Assembly (NCBI RefSeq): GCF_008831075.1
Contig: NZ_WBJX01000001.1
Location: forward strand, 816,515 to 880,514
Reading direction: 5' to 3'
DNA length: 64,000 nucleotides
Source: Pseudoclavibacter terrae
GTDB taxonomy: Bacteria; Actinomycetota; Actinomycetes; Actinomycetales; Microbacteriaceae
The position numbers were made by a program, and so were the translations under genes. Shown piece after piece: positions 35,583 to 44,303 of this stretch. How positions within the stretch are numbered: position 1 is the first letter of the stretch; each line of letters begins with the position of its first letter. The notes under the pieces are model-generated. The model saw only the letters and a program-made list of their open reading frames with translations. It was not told where the DNA came from and searched no databases.

Positions 35583-36018
35583 CGGAGTCCCCATCGGCGA
35601 CCAGGCCGCGCGCGGCGTCGTTCCGGTGGTGCGGCGGGATGGCGTCCGCGCCGCCGACTCCGGCGACGGAGTGCTCGGCCTGGAAGATGGCGTCTGCGAC
35701 GAGACGCCTGGCGTGCCCGTTGATGAGCCGGTAGAAGACGCGTGTCCCCTCCTGTCTGGTGGCGACGATCCTCGCGAGCCGCAGCTTCGCGAGGTGCTGC
35801 GAGACGCTCGCCGGCGTCTTCCCGACGGCTTCGGCGAGGTCGTTGACCGCGTGCTCACCGGTGTCCAGGATCAGCACGATGCGCACGCGGGTCGCGTCGG
35901 CGAGCATCCCGAAGACCTCGGCCGCGAGTTCGACGGTGGGGCTGTCCAGCTCGACGAGCGGTGAGGTGTCGGCGGGACCAAGCGATGCGCTCGGCCCTGT
36001 CTGCTTATCTGCATGCAT
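35575..36018 (-). CDS. ArsR/SmtB-family metal sensor, KmtR-like
   Basis: 147 residues, winged helix with M-L-A-D-A-T-R-V (38-45) and recognition helix S-V-S-Q-H-L-A-K-L-R (71-80). Helix alpha-5 and the tail hold His102, Glu115-His116 and His130-His131 in the arrangement recalled for the Ni/Co sensor KmtR of M. tuberculosis (G-H-A-R-R-L-V, A-E-H, P-H-H-R). It probably represses its own operon with the MFS pump until Ni or Co binds. A palindrome covers its start codon. Confidence 0.88.
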   Translation of the reverse strand: MHADKQTGPSASLGPADTSPLVELDSPTVELAAEVFGMLADATRVRIVLILDTGEHAVNDLAEAVGKTPASVSQHLAKLRLARIVATRQEGTRVFYRLINGHARRLVADAIFQAEHSVAGVGGADAIPPHHRNDAARGLVADGDSDA

Positions 36019-36027
36019 ACGCAGATA
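36006..36027. promoter_or_regulatory. Probable ArsR/KmtR operator
   Basis: TATCTGC-ATGCATAC-GCAGATA: 7-bp perfect arms with an 8-bp centre. It spans the ArsR start codon (36016-36018), so binding would cover the transcription start of a short or leaderless transcript. Confidence 0.7.
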
Positions 36028-36141
36028 GTGTCACACGATCTGTGCTTGGTTCAACGCCACAGCGGCACCGGCGCGAGATCCGGCTCGCCGCGCCAGAACG
36101 TGCTCAGGAGCCGCGCGCCGCGCGGGACCTACGCTGGAGGC

Positions 36142-37467
36142 ATGTCTGCAGTTGAAGATTTCACGCGTTTCCCGATCGACGAGACCTCAAGGGCGAAGCT
36201 CGCCGAATCCGGCCTGCGCTACGAGACGCTGGAGGCGAGCGACGCGGCTGGCTTCGCGGCCTGGGCGCGGGCGGACGTGCGCGGGTTCCTCGCCGCAGAG
36301 CCGAGCGAGAAGTACCTCGAGGGCATGCGGGCATCGCTCGGCTACCGGCGCACGACTGGCGTCTGGGACGATTCCGCTCCCCAAGCGGATGAGCCCGTCG
36401 CGACCACGAGCTCGTGGCCGGCCGAGCTCACACTGCCCGGCTGCACCCAGCTTCGGGTGTGGGCCATCAGCTCGGTCACTGTCTCGCAGGCGCGCCGCAG
36501 GCGGGGGATCGCCAGGAACCTGCTCGAGGGCGAGCTGCGCACGGCGGCTGCGCTCGGCATCCCGCTCGCGGCGCTCACCGTCTCCGAGTCGACGATCTAC
36601 GGGCGCTTCGGGTTCGGGCCCGCGACCTTCGCGGCGAATCTCACCGTGGACACCCGTCGTGTGCGATGGAGCGGCCCCACGCCGAGCGGCCGCATCGACT
36701 ACGTGAGCCGCGAGCAGTGGGCGGGTCAGATCGCGGGCCTCTTCGACAGCGCCCGCACGTCGACGGTCGGCGAGATCGAGGGCTGGGATGGCATGTGGCC
36801 GCGCCTGGCAGGTACCGTGCACGACGAGGAGGGTGAGGGCAAGAAGCTTCGAGCCGTCACCTACACCTCGGAGTCCGGCGAGCTGCAGGGGGCGGCGCTC
36901 TTCAAGTACGAGGGCGGCGACCACGACTACGCGAGCCACACGCTCAGCGTCGAGTTCCTCCGCACGGTGAGCGACGACGCGTACGCGGCAATCTGGCGCT
37001 TCTTCCTCGAAGCCGACCTCGTCTCCACCGTCAAGGCGGAGCACGTCGCCGTCGACGAGCCGGTCAGGTGGATGCTCGGCGACCAGCGGGCGGCGACCGT
37101 CACGACGACGGATCACCAGTGGCTGCGCATCCTCGACGCCAAGGCGGCGCTCGAGGCCAGAGGCTACGCGTCGCCAGGAGTGCTCGGCCTCGAGGTCGAG
37201 GATGCGCTCGGATTCGCGGACGGGGCGTTCCTCCTCACGGTCGCCTCGGACGGGGTGGGACGCGTCGAAGCGGTCGAGCGCCTCCCGGAGGAGGTGCCCG
37301 CCGTGCGCCTGCGAGTGGATGCTCTCTCGTCGCTCCTGCTCGGTGGGGTCGCGCCCGCCGCGCTTCGCGCAGCTGGTGTGCTCAGCGAGCTCACGGAGGG
37401 GGCGAGCGCTCAGGTCGCGCGCCTGCTGCGGGTCTCGCCGGAACCGGCTCCCGGCATCTGGTATTGA
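36142..37467 (+). CDS. Eis-like GNAT acetyltransferase
   Basis: 441 residues in the three-part Eis plan: N-terminal GNAT domain with V-W-A-I-S-S-V-T-V and acetyl-CoA loop R-R-R-R-G-I-A-R-N-L-L-E (about 122-133), Y-G-R-F-G-F-G, a second GNAT-like domain, and a C-terminal SCP2-like domain ending in W-Y. In Eis the terminal carboxylate takes part in catalysis. Homologues acetylate aminoglycosides or protein lysines; the substrate here is unknown. TACGCT ends 6 nt before ATG 36142. Confidence 0.87.
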   Translation: MSAVEDFTRFPIDETSRAKLAESGLRYETLEASDAAGFAAWARADVRGFLAAEPSEKYLEGMRASLGYRRTTGVWDDSAPQADEPVATTSSWPAELTLPGCTQLRVWAISSVTVSQARRRRGIARNLLEGELRTAAALGIPLAALTVSESTIYGRFGFGPATFAANLTVDTRRVRWSGPTPSGRIDYVSREQWAGQIAGLFDSARTSTVGEIEGWDGMWPRLAGTVHDEEGEGKKLRAVTYTSESGELQGAALFKYEGGDHDYASHTLSVEFLRTVSDDAYAAIWRFFLEADLVSTVKAEHVAVDEPVRWMLGDQRAATVTTTDHQWLRILDAKAALEARGYASPGVLGLEVEDALGFADGAFLLTVASDGVGRVEAVERLPEEVPAVRLRVDALSSLLLGGVAPAALRAAGVLSELTEGASAQVARLLRVSPEPAPGIWY

Positions 37468-37542
37468 GCCGAGCCGCCGGGCGCTCCGCCGGCGGTGAAC
37501 ATCGCCAGCTTCCCCCGGTGACGCGCAACTAGAATCTGCGGC

Positions 37543-38916
37543 ATGGCATCTGGATTCTGGGGGCGCGCTCGCCGCGCGAAGCAAGCGCAGCAGGCCGAGA
37601 TCGACGCTCACGACAAGGACCTGGCGATGAAGGCGGGAGTGGCGCTGGTCGACGCCGACGAGCGCATCCGCCTCATGAACGACGAGCTGTCGTTCGCGGA
37701 GGCCGAGCTCGGCTCTGGTGCCACGCAGGATCTCAGGGACACGCTCGTCAACGTGCGGAAGTACATGGGCGAGGCGTTCCATCTGAACCAGCTCAACGTC
37801 GACGACATCCCGGACACGCCAGAGGAGCTGCGCACCAGGAACGCGCGCATCGTGCAGATCTGCGAGTGGGCGATGGGCCTGCTCGAGGAGAAGTCGTCTG
37901 TGCTCGAAGAGGCCGTCGCGGTGGTTCGCCAGACCCCGGCCGTGCTGGAGGGCGTCAAGCGCGACTCGGAGCGCCTCCGTGCCCGCATCCCTGACGCGCA
38001 GGCCAGCATCGATCGGCTGGCGCTCCGGTACTCGGATGCCGCACTCCACCAGGTCGGCGACAACCCCGCTGAGGCGGCGCAGCTGCTCACCTTCGCCGAG
38101 CACAGTGCCGACGTGTCGCTGCGCCGACGCGAGGCGGGGCAGAACGAGCAGTCCCGGCTCGCGCTCGAGGCGGCGACGGAGGCCGTGCGCCGAGTGCACA
38201 CGCTGCTCGACGCCGTCGAGAACTATGAGATCGAGGCGCTTCGTGCCGAGTCGACGCTCGCAGCGGTCATCGCCGACTCCCGCGGCGACCTCGTCGCGGC
38301 GCGCGACGTGCCGCGCAGTCGCGAGGTCGAGGAAGCCGCCGAGCGGCTCACCGAGGCGCTCGCGTCGCTCCCTCCGGCGGGGGAGCGCACCGACCCGTTC
38401 GCGTCGCTCTCGCGACTCCGAGCTGCGAACACGGCGCTCGACGAGGCGGTTGCGAAGGCAAGAGATCGAGCGGCGCGCCCCATCCCGTCGCAGACGCAGG
38501 TTGCGACGGCGATCGATGACGCGGACCGGCAGATCGCCGTCGCGAACGACGTGATCTCCGGGCACCGAGGGTGGATCGGCTCCGCGCCGCGCACGCGCCT
38601 GGCGGAGGCCGAGCGCATCCGGAACGAGCTCGTCAGCTACCGGGGCGGGGAGGACGAGCGTGAGCAGGCCCTCTCGCTGGCACGTCGCGCGGGTTCGCTC
38701 GCGAGTGAGGCGCTGCAGCTCGCGCAGCGCGACATCGACCAGTCGCGCCCGCAACAGCAGCAGGGGTACGACGAGTGGGGGCAGCCGCGCGGTGGCGGAT
38801 ACCAAGGCGGGTACGGCGGTCGTGGGGGTCGGCGTGGGGGCGACATGGGGGATGTCGTCGGCGGTGTGCTCGGCGGTCTCATGATCGGCGGCCTGCTCGA
38901 CGGGATGTTCGACTAG
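37543..38916 (+). CDS. Coiled-coil protein resembling the TPM-protein C-terminal region
   Basis: 457 residues, mostly alpha-helical and Glu/Ala/Arg-rich, with a Gly-rich C-terminus (about 425-448) ending in a short hydrophobic patch (V-G-G-V-L-G-G-L-M-I-G-G-L-L). The helical part resembles the cytoplasmic half of actinobacterial TPM-domain proteins (A-L-V-D-A-D-E-R-I-R, E-A-E-L-G), but the extracytoplasmic TPM domain and signal peptide are missing. TAGAAT ends 7 nt before the ATG, supporting the start. The function is unknown. Confidence 0.7.
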   Translation: MASGFWGRARRAKQAQQAEIDAHDKDLAMKAGVALVDADERIRLMNDELSFAEAELGSGATQDLRDTLVNVRKYMGEAFHLNQLNVDDIPDTPEELRTRNARIVQICEWAMGLLEEKSSVLEEAVAVVRQTPAVLEGVKRDSERLRARIPDAQASIDRLALRYSDAALHQVGDNPAEAAQLLTFAEHSADVSLRRREAGQNEQSRLALEAATEAVRRVHTLLDAVENYEIEALRAESTLAAVIADSRGDLVAARDVPRSREVEEAAERLTEALASLPPAGERTDPFASLSRLRAANTALDEAVAKARDRAARPIPSQTQVATAIDDADRQIAVANDVISGHRGWIGSAPRTRLAEAERIRNELVSYRGGEDEREQALSLARRAGSLASEALQLAQRDIDQSRPQQQQGYDEWGQPRGGGYQGGYGGRGGRRGGDMGDVVGGVLGGLMIGGLLDGMFD

Positions 38917-39134
38917 AGCGCTTGTGCAGGTCGCTCACCGTTCGGTTGGTTGAGATGGGTGAATATCCGGGTGAATCACCCCGTTTGACGCGAGTATTCG
39001 GATCAAGGTCCAGGAGGCTGTGCTAGTGCGCTATCTTCTTGTCCTAGCGCGTGATTTCGGAGTCGAAGTACCCAGCGTCTCCGACGCACGTGGTCCCACT
39101 GCCGTTCGTTCCCCCAGCGAAAGAGTGCCGCCGC

Positions 39135-40685
39135 ATGCCAAGCACATCTCAAGAATCATCTGCCCAGACCCCACCGGTACCGAGTACCTCCACGGCGCCA
39201 CGTACTGGAACCGTTACACGTCGCTCCATCGTTGCGGGTGCCGCATGGACGGCGCCGCTGGTCGTTGCGGCCGCATCCGCACCTTTTGCCAGCGCTTCCC
39301 CTGCCTGCGTCCCCGCCGGCACGCTGTTCAATGTGGATGCCTCGGGTCGTCTCCTGAGTGGGTCGCTCCTGAACACGAACCTGAACTCCATCGCCGGTGT
39401 AGCTGGCGCCAATGTGTCGGTTGCTCCCGGGACACCTGGCAACGCAGCGACCACCAGCAGCCCCCTCAACGTCGACCTCCTGGCCGCAACGCTGCTGAGT
39501 CTTGGGCTTCGTCTTCCCGTCCCCGGTGCAGCAGTTGGTCTCGTCAACCAGTTCGCCGCGGCGGCCGCGGCGGGAACGTTCACGGGGGCGAGCGGCGCCG
39601 TTGCGGACAACAGTGGCGCTATCTCCACCACCGCCGGCGTTGCGGGTGCGCCCCAGCTGGCAACCGTCGATCTGAGCACGATCCTCAGCGGAGTGACCGG
39701 TTCGCCTGCGCTGACCGCCCTGGTCGGAGCCATCTCGAATCTGAGTCTCTCTGTCGGAGCGGTCGGCAATCGTCTGAACGTTGACGCGCGCTGCACGGAG
39801 AACAGCGTGCCGACCGTTCGACAGCACGAGTACGTGCTGTCCTACCTGCGAGCAGTGGTGAACACCCCGATCGTGGGGACGCTCTTCTCCGCGTTGAACG
39901 GCAACCTCTCGATCGACACGGCCGCTCTCCTCACGGCTTTGCGCGCGATTCCGGTGCTCGGACCGGCCCTGAACGGCCTTGTCGGTGGCCTCCTCTCGCT
40001 GTCGGCAACTGTGACGGTCTCCAACGGGCCCCTCACCAACCAGCGCATCCCCAACGGAGTCAACGACCCCGTCTCGATCGACTTCGGCGCTGGGAACATC
40101 GTCGTCGACCTTGCGCCGCTCGTCGGTCTGCCCTATGACGGAGCCGGGAACAGCGGGCTCAACGGACGCCCCGCGAACACGCGCCTGTTCGCCGCTCCGT
40201 ACCTCCCGACGGTGTCCACTGCTTTGTTCGTGGATGCACTCGCTCAGGCACTCGTGACTGCGCTGCTCAACACGATCACCGTCGACATCGGGATCAGCCT
40301 CCTTGGTCTGCGTGTGCTTCGCATCCAGGGCACTCTGGCCGCGGTCGTGAACGGGACCGCGACGATCACGCTGGCCGGCGGGTTGCTGGGTCTCAACCTC
40401 GGGCCTGTTCTCGGAGAGATCGGCACGGCGGTGCGCAACTCCGTTGTCGGTGCAGTTGTCGGACTCCTCGGCACCACGAACGTGCTCCTGGACAATCTGT
40501 TCCTGGTTCTTCGAGACGTGGTGGCTATCACTGTCAACGCTCAGGAAGTGTCACAGACGCCGACGAACACGAGCACAGATGCGTCCGCGCTGCGGCTCAG
40601 TATCGTGCCAGGTGCTGCTGCGGCCGGGCTGCTCGACCTTCGCCTGGCCCGCGGCTCCGGCACGACAGCCCGTCGCACGCCGTAG
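39135..40685 (+). CDS. Tat-exported choice-of-anchor G family protein
   Basis: 516 residues. The N-terminus has a twin-arginine signal: T-R-R-S-I-V-A-G-A-A-W followed by a hydrophobic stretch ending A-S-A near residue 55. The mature part has repeated Leu/Gly/Ala/Val-rich beta segments (L-L-S-G-S-L-L-N, D-L-A-P-L-V-G-L) like choice-of-anchor-G surface proteins. No C-terminal LPXTG or membrane anchor is visible, so it may be released or bound otherwise. It is less GC-biased than neighbouring genes. ATG 39135 is chosen for the signal peptide; 218 bp upstream hold no other gene. Confidence 0.75.
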   Translation: MPSTSQESSAQTPPVPSTSTAPRTGTVTRRSIVAGAAWTAPLVVAAASAPFASASPACVPAGTLFNVDASGRLLSGSLLNTNLNSIAGVAGANVSVAPGTPGNAATTSSPLNVDLLAATLLSLGLRLPVPGAAVGLVNQFAAAAAAGTFTGASGAVADNSGAISTTAGVAGAPQLATVDLSTILSGVTGSPALTALVGAISNLSLSVGAVGNRLNVDARCTENSVPTVRQHEYVLSYLRAVVNTPIVGTLFSALNGNLSIDTAALLTALRAIPVLGPALNGLVGGLLSLSATVTVSNGPLTNQRIPNGVNDPVSIDFGAGNIVVDLAPLVGLPYDGAGNSGLNGRPANTRLFAAPYLPTVSTALFVDALAQALVTALLNTITVDIGISLLGLRVLRIQGTLAAVVNGTATITLAGGLLGLNLGPVLGEIGTAVRNSVVGAVVGLLGTTNVLLDNLFLVLRDVVAITVNAQEVSQTPTNTSTDASALRLSIVPGAAAAGLLDLRLARGSGTTARRTP

Positions 40686-40703
40686 CGTCTCTCCGGACGT
40701 CAA

Positions 40704-40757
40704 GGGCCTCCGTGCCGCAACTGGACTTCAGTCCGTTCCGGCACGGAGGCCCCTTTT
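40704..40757 (+). terminator. Intrinsic terminator
   Basis: GGGCCTCCGTGCCG pairs with CGGCACGGAGGCCC, an inner GGACT/AGTCC stem lies in the loop, and CTTTT follows. It lies 18 bp after the choice-of-anchor-G gene and can also serve the convergent small gene. Confidence 0.85.
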
Positions 40758-40780
40758 CGACGAGGGGTCGTGATGCGCGC

Positions 40781-40924
40781 CTACTTCGTCGAGCGGACCG
40801 AGAGCAGCTCGTACCCCTCCGGCACCATGGCCTCGATCTTCGACTTGGCCTCTTCGTAGGAGTCGGCTTCCGCCTCGATCGTCTCGCTCGCGACGGGACG
40901 GATGACTGCAATGACCTTGACCAT
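40781..40924 (-). CDS. Small conserved-looking 47-residue protein
   Basis: Starts M-V-K-V-I-A-V-I-R-P-V-A-S and ends Y-E-L-L-S-V-R-S-T-K; beta-alpha-beta pattern with an acidic helix (S-Y-E-E-A-K-S-K-I-E-A). TATGAT lies exactly 6 nt before the ATG, a leaderless promoter, which supports a real gene. The family is unknown to me. Confidence 0.7.
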   Translation of the reverse strand: MVKVIAVIRPVASETIEAEADSYEEAKSKIEAMVPEGYELLSVRSTK

Positions 40925-40977
40925 CCGCTGATCATACGGCTGGCGGTCGCTGCTTTCGGAGAAGGACGCGACCGCCC

Positions 40978-41343
40978 CTAGCGCGCGTCGGCGTCGGCGT
41001 CGGTGTCGGTGTCGGCGTCGCGGAGGATGCGCTTCGTCGCCCTCGCCCGCCACGCCTCCTGCAGGACTTCGCCCAGTCTCGCCTCCGTCACCTCCTCGAG
41101 CCGCACGAGCACGCTCGGGTGGCCGTCGTAGTGCGGGGTGGTGAAGAACGCGTCCGGCTCGCCCTGCAGGAGCGCCTCGCGCTCACCCAGGTCGGCCCGC
41201 CAGCAGACCAGCACCCCAGGCTCGTCATGGAGGCGCGCGAACATCTTCGTCCCGACGTAGAACGCCGGAGTGCCGTAGGCGGTGCGCTCTTCCGTCTCAG
41301 GGAGCGCGAGCGCCAGTCGTCGAACATCGTCGTCGCTGCTCAT
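40978..41343 (-). CDS. MmcQ/YjbR-like protein
   Basis: 121 residues of the MmcQ/YjbR (CyaY-like fold) family: A-L-A-L-P-E-T-E-E-R-T-A-Y-G-T-P-A-F-Y-V, then H-Y-D-G-H-P-S-V-L-V-R-L. Sometimes called DNA-binding; the role is uncertain. The C-terminus is an Asp-Thr/Asp-Ala tandem tail from a hexamer repeat (about 40982-41022), which may vary between strains. Confidence 0.82.
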   Translation of the reverse strand: MSSDDDVRRLALALPETEERTAYGTPAFYVGTKMFARLHDEPGVLVCWRADLGEREALLQGEPDAFFTTPHYDGHPSVLVRLEEVTEARLGEVLQEAWRARATKRILRDADTDTDADADAR

Positions 41344-41454
41344 GACGCCATCGTGTCACTGCTGCTGTCCCGGAACCAGGCCGTGCGCGGAACTCGGCGG
41401 CGTGGGCGCGCCGAGCAGGGAATACCTCGCGGCTTGCTCGTGCTGGACCTTGGT

Positions 41455-42486
41455 ATGAAGGCAATCGTCTACGCATCCACCGGTCCGTCCGACGTCCTCT
41501 CCCTGGTCGAGCGCGAAGTCGCGCAGCCGGGGCCAGGGGAGGTGCGCGTCAGGGTCGTCGCCTCGGGCGTGAACCCGACGGACTGGAAGGCGCGAGAGGG
41601 AGGCGGAGCCGGAAGCGCGCTCGGCTTCGACGAGGTCGTCCCGAACCAGGACGGCGCCGGGGTCGTGGATGCGCTGGGCGAGGGGGTCACGGGCCTGACA
41701 GTCGGCGACCGCGTCTGGCTGTACCTCGCGGCGCACCAGCGTCCGACGGGAACCGCGCAGGAGTTCACGGTGCTGCCTGCCGATCGCGTCGTCGCCCTTC
41801 CAGATGGCATCGACTTCGATGTGGCCGCCAGCCTCGGCGTGCCGGCCATGACGGCGCACCGGGCGCTGACCGTGCACGAGCACGGGCCGGCCCGCCTCTC
41901 GCCTGGGGCGCTCGCTGGCCGCACGGTGCTCGTGCACGGTGGCGCCGGCGCGGTGGGTCACGCGGCGATCCAACTCTCGGCGTGGGCAGGTGCGACGGTC
42001 ATCACCTCGGTCAGCAGTGACGAGAAGGAGGCACTGGCCCGTGCTGCCGGAGCCCACCACGTGGTGCGCTACCCCGACTCGTCGCTCGCCGAGCGCATCC
42101 AGGAACTCGCGCCGAACGGCGTCGACCACATCGTGGAGGTCTCGCCGACGCAGAACGCGGCGCTCGACGTCGAGGTCATCGCCAATCACGGCAGCATCGC
42201 CTACTACGCGAACAACAACGGTGACGACTTCACGGTGCCCATCATCGCGAGCTTCGCGAAGAACGTCCGCTGGCAGGGGCTGCTGCTCTACACGGTGGGG
42301 CCGGATGCGCTGCACGCGGCCGCCGAGGACGTGACGGCGGCGCTTGTCGACGGTGCACTGCCGGTGGGGGAGTCTGCAGGTCTGCCCATCACGTGGTTCC
42401 CGCTGGAAGAGACCGCGAACGCACATGACGCGGTCGAGGGAGGCGCGGTCGGCAAGGTGCTGATCCGCGTGGCTGACGGGGTGTGA
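41455..42486 (+). CDS. Quinone oxidoreductase-like zinc-free alcohol dehydrogenase
   Basis: 343 residues, MDR superfamily. GroES-like N-terminal domain (G-V-N-P-T-D-W-K), then the NADPH-binding V-L-V-H-G-G-A-G-A-V-G-H-A-A-I-Q-L. Zinc ligands of true alcohol dehydrogenases are absent, fitting an NADPH:quinone reductase. The substrate is not determinable. ATG 41455 starts the family consensus M-K-A-I-V-Y. Confidence 0.9.
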   Translation: MKAIVYASTGPSDVLSLVEREVAQPGPGEVRVRVVASGVNPTDWKAREGGGAGSALGFDEVVPNQDGAGVVDALGEGVTGLTVGDRVWLYLAAHQRPTGTAQEFTVLPADRVVALPDGIDFDVAASLGVPAMTAHRALTVHEHGPARLSPGALAGRTVLVHGGAGAVGHAAIQLSAWAGATVITSVSSDEKEALARAAGAHHVVRYPDSSLAERIQELAPNGVDHIVEVSPTQNAALDVEVIANHGSIAYYANNNGDDFTVPIIASFAKNVRWQGLLLYTVGPDALHAAAEDVTAALVDGALPVGESAGLPITWFPLEETANAHDAVEGGAVGKVLIRVADGV

Positions 42487-42522
42487 TCCCGGCGCCTCGG
42501 TGCGGCCTCGTCCTCGGGGCCG

Positions 42523-43356
42523 TCACCGCGGGAAGCGGGGGTCGCGGCGATACTCGTCGAGCCTCGCGCTCAAGGCGGCGTGCACCTGTGGTGGGGCGTC
42601 GTCGCCGATGAGCAGTCGCACCCTCGTGTCATCCGGGTCGGCGACGTGAGCGATGATCTCCGCGGCGGCGTCTGCGGGCGAGGTGCCACTGGCCTGCTGC
42701 TCGTCTGCGCCCGGCGCGGACGGCCATGGCACGTCTGGTGTCCCGAAGAGGCTCGTGCGCAGCTCGTCGTAGGCGGTCAGCGGCTCGCTGAATCGCATGC
42801 TGCCGCCCGCCCAGTCCGTGCGGAGCTCGCCGGGTTCGACGATCGTGACGCGAACCCCGAAGCTGGCGACCTCGGCGGCCATGGCCTCGCTGAACCCCTC
42901 GAGGCCCCACTTGGCCGCGTTGTAGAGGCCCAGCGTCGGCATGGTGCCAACCGCACCGACCGTCGAGATCTGCACGATGTGCCCTGATTCCTGCGCGCGC
43001 ATCCCGGGCAGCACCGCCTGGCTGAGCCAGAGCGGTCCGAGCAGGTCGGTGTTCAGGATGCCCCGCGCGTCCTCCTCGGAGACCTCCTCGGCCGTGCCGA
43101 TCAGCCCGTAGCCAGCATTGTTCACCAGCACGTCGATCGCCCCGAACCGGGCCGTCGCCCGGTCGACCGCGGCGAAGGCAGCGGCTCGGTCGCGCACGTC
43201 GAGCGGAAGAACCAGGAGTCGTCCGTGCGACGGAAGCGAATCGGCGCCACGCACGGTGGCGGCGACGCGGTGGCCAGCCTGCAGGGCGCCCAGGGCTAGG
43301 GCGCGCCCGAGCCCTCGGTTCGCACCAGTGATCAGCCAGGTCTGCGATGAGGTCAT
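42523..43356 (-). CDS. Short-chain dehydrogenase/reductase
   Basis: 277 residues, classical SDR: cofactor loop T-G-A-N-R-G-L-G (13-20), N-N-A-G-Y-G, catalytic Y-N-A-A-K and the Ser of Q-I-S-T-V-G. A specific substrate cannot be named. TACCCT ends 7 nt before the ATG. Convergent with the quinone oxidoreductase gene across 36 bp containing a weak GC hairpin. Confidence 0.92.
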   Translation of the reverse strand: MTSSQTWLITGANRGLGRALALGALQAGHRVAATVRGADSLPSHGRLLVLPLDVRDRAAAFAAVDRATARFGAIDVLVNNAGYGLIGTAEEVSEEDARGILNTDLLGPLWLSQAVLPGMRAQESGHIVQISTVGAVGTMPTLGLYNAAKWGLEGFSEAMAAEVASFGVRVTIVEPGELRTDWAGGSMRFSEPLTAYDELRTSLFGTPDVPWPSAPGADEQQASGTSPADAAAEIIAHVADPDDTRVRLLIGDDAPPQVHAALSARLDEYRRDPRFPR

Positions 43357-43416
43357 GCCCGCAAGGGTAGGAGACGATGTTCGCCGAGACGTGTGTGCTG
43401 CAGGGAGCCGGGTCGT

Positions 43417-43959
43417 CTACTCGCCGACGCTTCCGTCGATGCCCTGGCGAAGCAGATCGGCGTGCCCGTTGTGCCGCGAGTACTCCTCCACCATGTGGAT
43501 GAGGATCCACCGCAGCCGCGGGATGCGCCCGTCCGAGAAGCCGCTCGCCGCGGGGTGCTCGAGGCCGCCGAGTCGGAAGGCGCGCTCGGCCGCGGCTCGT
43601 GCTCGCGACACGGCGGCCTCCCACGCTGCGAGGAGCTCGGAGGGCTCGCTGTCTCGCGCGGTGTCCCATTCCCAGTCGGGCGTGGCCTTCCAGTCGATCG
43701 AGGCCCACGGTTCGCGCGGCTCCTCCCCGAGGAGGACGACGCCGAACCAGTCGTCCTCGACGTACGTGAGGTGCTTGACGAGGCCACCGAGGGTCATGGT
43801 GCTGGGTGGCAGCGTCTTCGCAAGGTCATCCGCGGTGAGCCCTGACACCTTCCAGGCGAGTGTGGCCCGGTGGAAGTCGAGGAAGCCGTTCAGCGTCGAC
43901 CACTCATCCTCACCGAGCGGCGGCTCCGGGCGATGCTGCTCGTCGAAGATCGTCGTCAT
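43417..43959 (-). CDS. DinB-family (DUF664) protein
   Basis: 180 residues, four-helix bundle. DUF664/DinB pattern with His in L-V-K-H-L-T-Y-V-E-D-D-W-F and H-M-V-E-E-Y-S-R-H-N-G-H-A-D-L-L-R near the end, supplying the usual three-His metal site. Related enzymes are mycothiol- or bacillithiol-dependent transferases. TAGGAT ends 6 nt before the ATG. Confidence 0.9.
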   Translation of the reverse strand: MTTIFDEQHRPEPPLGEDEWSTLNGFLDFHRATLAWKVSGLTADDLAKTLPPSTMTLGGLVKHLTYVEDDWFGVVLLGEEPREPWASIDWKATPDWEWDTARDSEPSELLAAWEAAVSRARAAAERAFRLGGLEHPAASGFSDGRIPRLRWILIHMVEEYSRHNGHADLLRQGIDGSVGE

Positions 43960-44024
43960 GGTCCGATCCTACGGACCAACTCGTGCCGACACGGGATGGC
44001 GACCGCTGCGATGCACCCAAGAAC

Positions 44025-44099
44025 TGGTGCCCCTGGAGGGACTCGAACCCCCAACCGTTTGCTTAGGACGCAACTGCTCTTCCATTGAGCTACAGAGGC
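44025..44099 (-). tRNA. tRNA-Arg(CCT)
   Basis: 75 nt including an encoded CCA. Acceptor GCCTCTG pairs with CAGGGGC; D arm AGCTC; anticodon arm GTTGC-gtCCTaa-GCAAA-like; T arm with GGTTCGAGTCC. Reads AGG codons. Transcribed opposite to the helicase gene, which starts about 205 bp away; that interval shows no other gene. Confidence 0.95.
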
Positions 44100-44303
44100 T
44101 GGCGCGACAATGCTACCGGTGCTCGCGGACTTCCGCGCGCACCGCGAGTCCCTGCAGCCTGGGAGCAGCCGCAAGTTCATCGGCAGCCGGACAGGTACCG
44201 CCGTCCGGCATCGACCACGAGTCCCGCGAAAACTAGGCCAAGCTCGACGCAACCCACGCGCGCCTCCACCCTCCGACCGGCCGAGACACTTACAGTGTCA
44301 CGC

